A DNA stretch of 64,000 bases from Morinoia aosen (taxonomy: Eukaryota > Arthropoda > Malacostraca > Amphipoda > Talitridae), in contig CM059564.1 in assembly GCA_030386875.1 (NCBI GenBank), positions 66,135,936 through 66,199,935 on the forward strand, in the 5' to 3' direction. Position 1 is the first letter of the stretch, and each line of letters starts with the position of its first letter. Below the pieces are notes generated by a model, which was given only the letters and a program-made list of their open reading frames with translations, did not search any database and was not told where the DNA came from. This document shows positions 32,101 through 38,100 of the stretch, one piece after another. Position numbers and translations under genes: made by a program.

Positions 32101-35100
32101 GGAAATTTTGATTTAGCAAGACGGAGTTGTTACTAACGTATTATCTCACTTTGTAAAACTTTTTTTCACATACAGTATTTAAATTCCTCAGTCAGCTAAA
32201 TGATATTAGCATTCTCGATTAGCTGAACAGGAATGAAGCTTCTCTCTACTTCTCTCATGGATGCCGCGTGAAGTTGTTGCATGTGGCATTGTGGCATGTG
32301 TCATGTGTGTAGGCCTTTTTTTTTAAGTAAAATGAATTCTGTTATGTTAAGGATCACCTTTTTTCGGTTCCCTGCTGTCCTTTTTTTCAGCACCTACTAC
32401 TTTCTTCTTCAACTTTTTTACCTTGTTTCATAAACCCCTTTCCCAACTTACTATTTCTATGCCCCTTCTGCATAGATTCTGCGTGCTCTCATCTCTATAC
32501 TAAATGGTGCCTCCCTCTCTTTGAAATGCCTATTTTTAGCGGTTAGGGAGACTCAAACTAACATCTAACCTAATCTGTTGCGTGTGTCAGGTTTGTCTGG
32601 GCCATTGCGCGAGGCCTCGAGCCTGTGCCGGGACGTTATAGGAGGCGTGTGGGGCCGCCTCGTGGAGGGCGGCGCCATCATCTTCTCCATCATCACGCTG
32701 CTCGGAGCGCTGGTCGTCTACTGGGTCCTCATGTCCAACTTCCTCTACAACACTGGGCTCGTCATCCACGGTGGGCAGCGCTCCTCTCTTCTTACAGGCG
32801 CTCTTGCTAAGCATGGGCGCGATGCAGCAAATTGTGCAGATCGTACCAGATCGTATGGGTACAAGTGGAGCGAATTATGCAGACCACGCTACTGCATAAA
32901 TTATCTAAGATAACATTTTGTTGCAACCATAATGGTGAACCCTTCGACAACGGTAATTGCATGTAGTAAGGGATACGTAAGCACATATCTGTAAAATGAC
33001 ATGAGATCCAATATGCCTTCAACTACACTTATCAGAAAAGCTCTACTTTAATCTTCATTTAGTTTCTTTGCTTCTTTTCCGTTTACTCCTCAGGGAGATA
33101 CAACTATCATATCCATGGGAATTAATGTTCCCAGCGGGAAAATATGAGGTCCCAAGCTAAGGATTAGGTAAGCCTTCTTTTTGTTGGAGTAAAATTTGCT
33201 TTTTGTTTTATTATGGACAATCTTTATTTGCTTCACTGCTGCCCTGTTTTTCAGTACCCATTAGTTTCTTCCTTAACTTTTGTCTTGTTTTATAGTCTTC
33301 CTTCTTAACCTTCTGTTTCTATGCACCGAACTTTTGTCTTGTTTTATAGTCTTCCTTCTTAACCTTCTGTTTCTATGCACCGATCTTGTAAGAGAACACA
33401 CTTTGTACATAAATTCCGCGTTCACATTACTCCATACTAAATGGTGCCTTCATATTTTTTCACTTTGGAACGCTTTCGTTGCGGTTAAGGAAGGTAAAAC
33501 TACAGCTTTTTAACTTTAATCAACAGCATTTTAAAATTTTAAAAACAGCTTTTTAAAAAAGGTCAAGTTTAATTTTAAAAAGGTCAAGGTCAATTTAAAA
33601 AAGCTCAAGGTCAATTTAAAAAAGCTCAAGTTTAATTTAAAAAAATATCAAGTTTAATTGAAACAGTCTCAAGAAGGCTGTATTTAAAAAAAGATCAATT
33701 TCAATTTTGAAAAGCTTATGTTTCTAAAATTTCATACTTATGTATTAATAATATAAGTAAAGTTTATTTGTGACGAGGCATATTTATTTAAAAGTTCTGG
33801 CCCTGAAAATAGAGTAAATCGAATATCAGACAAACAAAGCTGCTGTGATTTTGCATTTAAATTTGACATTCTTTCAGTTTTACCTATGTATCATTTGCTA
33901 AATCATTTGCAAAACAGATCATCGGTACTTATATCTGTTGACAAAAATGATGCGAATAAAATTTATGTAATAAGTTGCTGTGGGACAATTAGCAAACAGC
34001 ACTGACTGAAAAATTAAACATTACTGAGCTTCAACTTCTCACTTGAATACTTTATGTTCAATGAGAATTTTTGTGAGCTTAATGAGGTTCAACTCTTAAG
34101 GGGCAGAAGTTTGGGCATTAGCTGTACTTGATTGATTTGAGCAGCTTTAGGGCAAATTGAGCAATTCTGTATCTAGAGCACAAACTCGTGGAAGTACCCA
34201 CTAATATTTGGGCATCCTACATTTTCATCATCATTCTTCAAATCCCATTTCACATCGCAGCATTTTATAATTCCTAAACCCTATCATACAAATTTTCACG
34301 CAAAAACCTGCCAGACACACTGCATGGCCACCGTTTCCCACCATAATTTCTGAATGGTTTCTCCAATTGCAGACAGCTTGTACGGCCCGGCGTCTCCGGA
34401 CCACAACAGCACGACAGGGCTGCTGTGCCCCAGCAACATGAGTCTCACGACACACCCTGCGACTGTCGGCACTGTCTCGCGACCGTCCATCGTCGTGCTG
34501 GAGGCGCCGGACGACCTGGACGTGGACGAGACTGTGTTCGAGCGCGTGTGGGACCGTCGCCTCACCGTGCCTTTCTTCCTCCTCATTCTGTTTGTGCCGC
34601 TGCTCTGCGTCAAAAACACCCACATCTTCAGCTACTTCAACTCAATGGGTGTGTCCTTGCTTCTCAGTGCTGCGTAGTGTTTTCATGGGCTTCCCGAGTT
34701 TCTTAGCTTGTGTGCTGTATTGTTCAGCCACTTGGCATTATTAGTATTTTTATCTAAGTATGTTCTTTGTTGTGACAAATGAGGTTATAGCTGTTCTTCT
34801 TAGATTGTAGTAACATGCGTAATTCTTTTTATTTTATTCTTAATTTCTCTTCTACTTCCTCAATGGTGATAATACGTTCTTAGGTTTCCATTTTTCCTCT
34901 TTTGGGTTTTCCTTTGCTTGTCGTTTTGCATTTGTTATTCATGAGTAAAGACCAGTCTTCCCTCTCCTTCATTGGCCAGTTGCGACTTCAGTGGCCAGTT
35001 GCGACTTACATCGTTGTCAGTAACCCACCACATAGACGTTGATATTTAATCCGCATTATTTTATTGACTTGCAGGCGCTGTGTCCGTGTTTGCCATTTAT

Positions 35101-38100
35101 TTGTTTGTCATCGTGAAGGCCTTCAGCTGGGGCTTGAACGTCTCTCTCACCGATACTGAAAGTCCTTTCTACATTCCTATGGTGAAGGTCAGTGCAAACT
35201 TTGGTGATTTATGCGAGCTCCTCACAAGGCTGCACAGAGGTGTACTACTGATAAGCTGGTTTGCTTGTTGCTCATGTACCGGCCGATGAAATAACTATTC
35301 AAAAACAGTTACAACTTTGAAAATTTTTTTATCCCAGTTTTTTCATCACCATGTATGAAGACCGTTTTTGGATCTCCTTTTAAATAGGGGTTATAAAAAG
35401 ACAATGGTGGTACCGGTACCACCAAGAAACGGATACTGAGTTTCAGTACGACGCCTAACACTTTGGAGGGGATTACAAATGAATGAGTACTTCTTTACAG
35501 TGAGCATAGCTTGCTCAGATGCTGCTCCATTTTCTCGCATTTGACCGTGTTATGACTGTACAATAAAGGGATGCAGAATACCTGATCCTGAAATAGAAAA
35601 CAAAATGAACTTCAGCAGCATGATGCAACGTGTTGTTTTCAATTACTTAGTGTGCAGATATTTCTTCAGTGTTTCTGTAACCCACAGAATTGGTCTTGAA
35701 CTTTTTCATAGAAATTATGCATTTTATCGTTTCAATGTTTTCACTGTGTTGTACTGTGAGGACAATTTTTAGTCAGTAAATAATAAACATCAGGAAAGTA
35801 TATGAAAAGTTAACAGACATCTAGAATGTATATGAAAAGGTAACTGAAACATCTGGAAAATATATGAAAAGGTAACTGAAACATCTGGAAAGTATATGAA
35901 AAGTTATCTTAAACATCAGGAAAGCATATGAAAAGTTAACTGAAAAATCTATTAGCGCGTACTTATTTCTCAAGTTGTGTAGTAAATGTGTTTGCTTTGT
36001 GTCGCAGGGTGAGTTTATGGCGCTGTCAGGCACGCTGTCGCTGGCCTACTTCATCCACAACTGCATCATCACCATCATGAAGGGCAACAGGAACCAGGAG
36101 AACAATGTAAGTGCGTCCTCCTGAGTCGTGCTGTGGCCAGCCGCGTGGCAGGGTGTGGTGTTCAGCTGGTTTTCTTTCTATAATAGTTTTTCCTTGTTGC
36201 TGAATTTCATAACTGATGCTGCTGGCTAGGGAGCTTTTATTTTTGTTTAAAAAGAATTGGACAAGTGAAGTTGTAATGTTTTTGCAATTGTTAGCTTGTC
36301 TTTAGTTGCAACATAGGTTTCTAGTTTTCTTGTGTAAACGTACATATACGGTACTATGTGTCAATTACCGTTTAGCTACAGTCCTTTTTCTGTATTTTTT
36401 GTTACTTAGGTTTGACAAATTTAGAACAAAAGCTATTCGGTGGCTGCGTTCAAATCCGTATAATTTTATACAATTGAAAAAGTTTTTAGCCTGAAAATGA
36501 GGATTCAAGTGTGGCACAATAATGATGTGAATTTAAAATAGAGTGTGTAAATAATTTCCAGTTGTTTGATGATTAGCAAGAACGTTCATTTGGAATTTGG
36601 CATTATGAAATAATTCAAGATTTTTCAGATGAATTATTTCATTGTCCTCACAAGCTAGCTTTCGTACTTTGTGACTGTCGACTAGCCATTCAGTGTACCT
36701 TATTAAATGCATAGTTATTATGAAAATGTTTAAAGTCTCATTTCGAACCAAAGTTAGTTTGAACCATGTTCAATATTTCGTTTCAAACTAAATTTAAAAT
36801 CTCATATACGAACCAAGTTTAAAATCTGATTTTGAACCGAGTTTAAAATCTGATTTTGAACAAAGTTTATAATCTGATTTTGAACAAAGTTTATAATCTG
36901 ATTTTGAACAAAGTTTAAAATCTGATTTTGAACAAAGTTTATAATCTGATTTTGAACAAAGTTTATCTGATTTTGAACAAAGTTTAAAATCTGATTTTAA
37001 ACAAGGTTTAAAATCTGATTTTGAACCGAGTTTAAAATCTGATTTTGAACAAAGTTTATAATCTGATTTTGAACAAAGTTTAAAATCTGATTTTGAACAA
37101 AGTTTATAATCTGATTTTGAACAAAGTTTAAAATCTGATTTTAAACAAAGTTTATAATCTGATTTTGAACAAAGTTTATAATCTGATTTTGAACAAAGTT
37201 TAAAATCTGATTTTAAACAAAGTTTATAATCTGATTTTGAACAAAGTTTATAATCTGATTTTGAACAAAGTTTAAAATCTGATTTTAAACAAAGTTTATA
37301 ACCTGATTTTGAACAAAGTTTATAATATGATTTTGAACAAAGTTTAAAATCTGATTTTAAACAAAGTTTATAATCTGATTTTGAACAAAGTTTATAATCT
37401 GATTTTGAACAAAGTTTAAAATCTGATTTTGAACAAAGTTTATAATCTGATTTTGAACAAAGTTTAAAATCTGATTTTAAACAAGGTTTAAAATCTGATT
37501 TTGAACAAAGTTTAAAATCTGATTTTGAACAAGGTCTAAAATCTGATTTTGAACAAAGTTTAAAATCTGATTTTGAACAAAGTTTATAATCTGATTTTGA
37601 ACAAAGTTTAAAATCTGATTTTAAACAAAGTTTATAATCTGATTTTGAACAAAGTTTAATATCTGATTTTGAACAAAGTTTATAATCTGATTTTGAACAA
37701 AGTTTAAAATCTGATTTTGAACAAAGTTTATAATCTGATTTTGAACAAAGTTTAAAATCTGATTTTGAACAAAGTTTAAAATCTGATTTTAAACAAAGTT
37801 TATAATCTGATTTTAAACAAAGTTTATAATCTGATTTTGAACAAAGTTTATAATCTGATTTTGAACAAAGTTTAAAATCTGATTTTAAACAAAGTTTATA
37901 ATCTGATTTTGAACAAAGTTTATAATCTGATTTTGAACAAAGTTTAAAATCTGATTTTAAACAAAGTTTATAATCTGATTTTGAACAAAGTTTATAATCT
38001 GATTTTGAACAAAGTTTAAAATCTGATTTTGAACAAAGTTTGTAATCTGATTTTGAACAAAGTTTAAAATCTGATTTTAAACAAAGTTTAAAATCTGATT

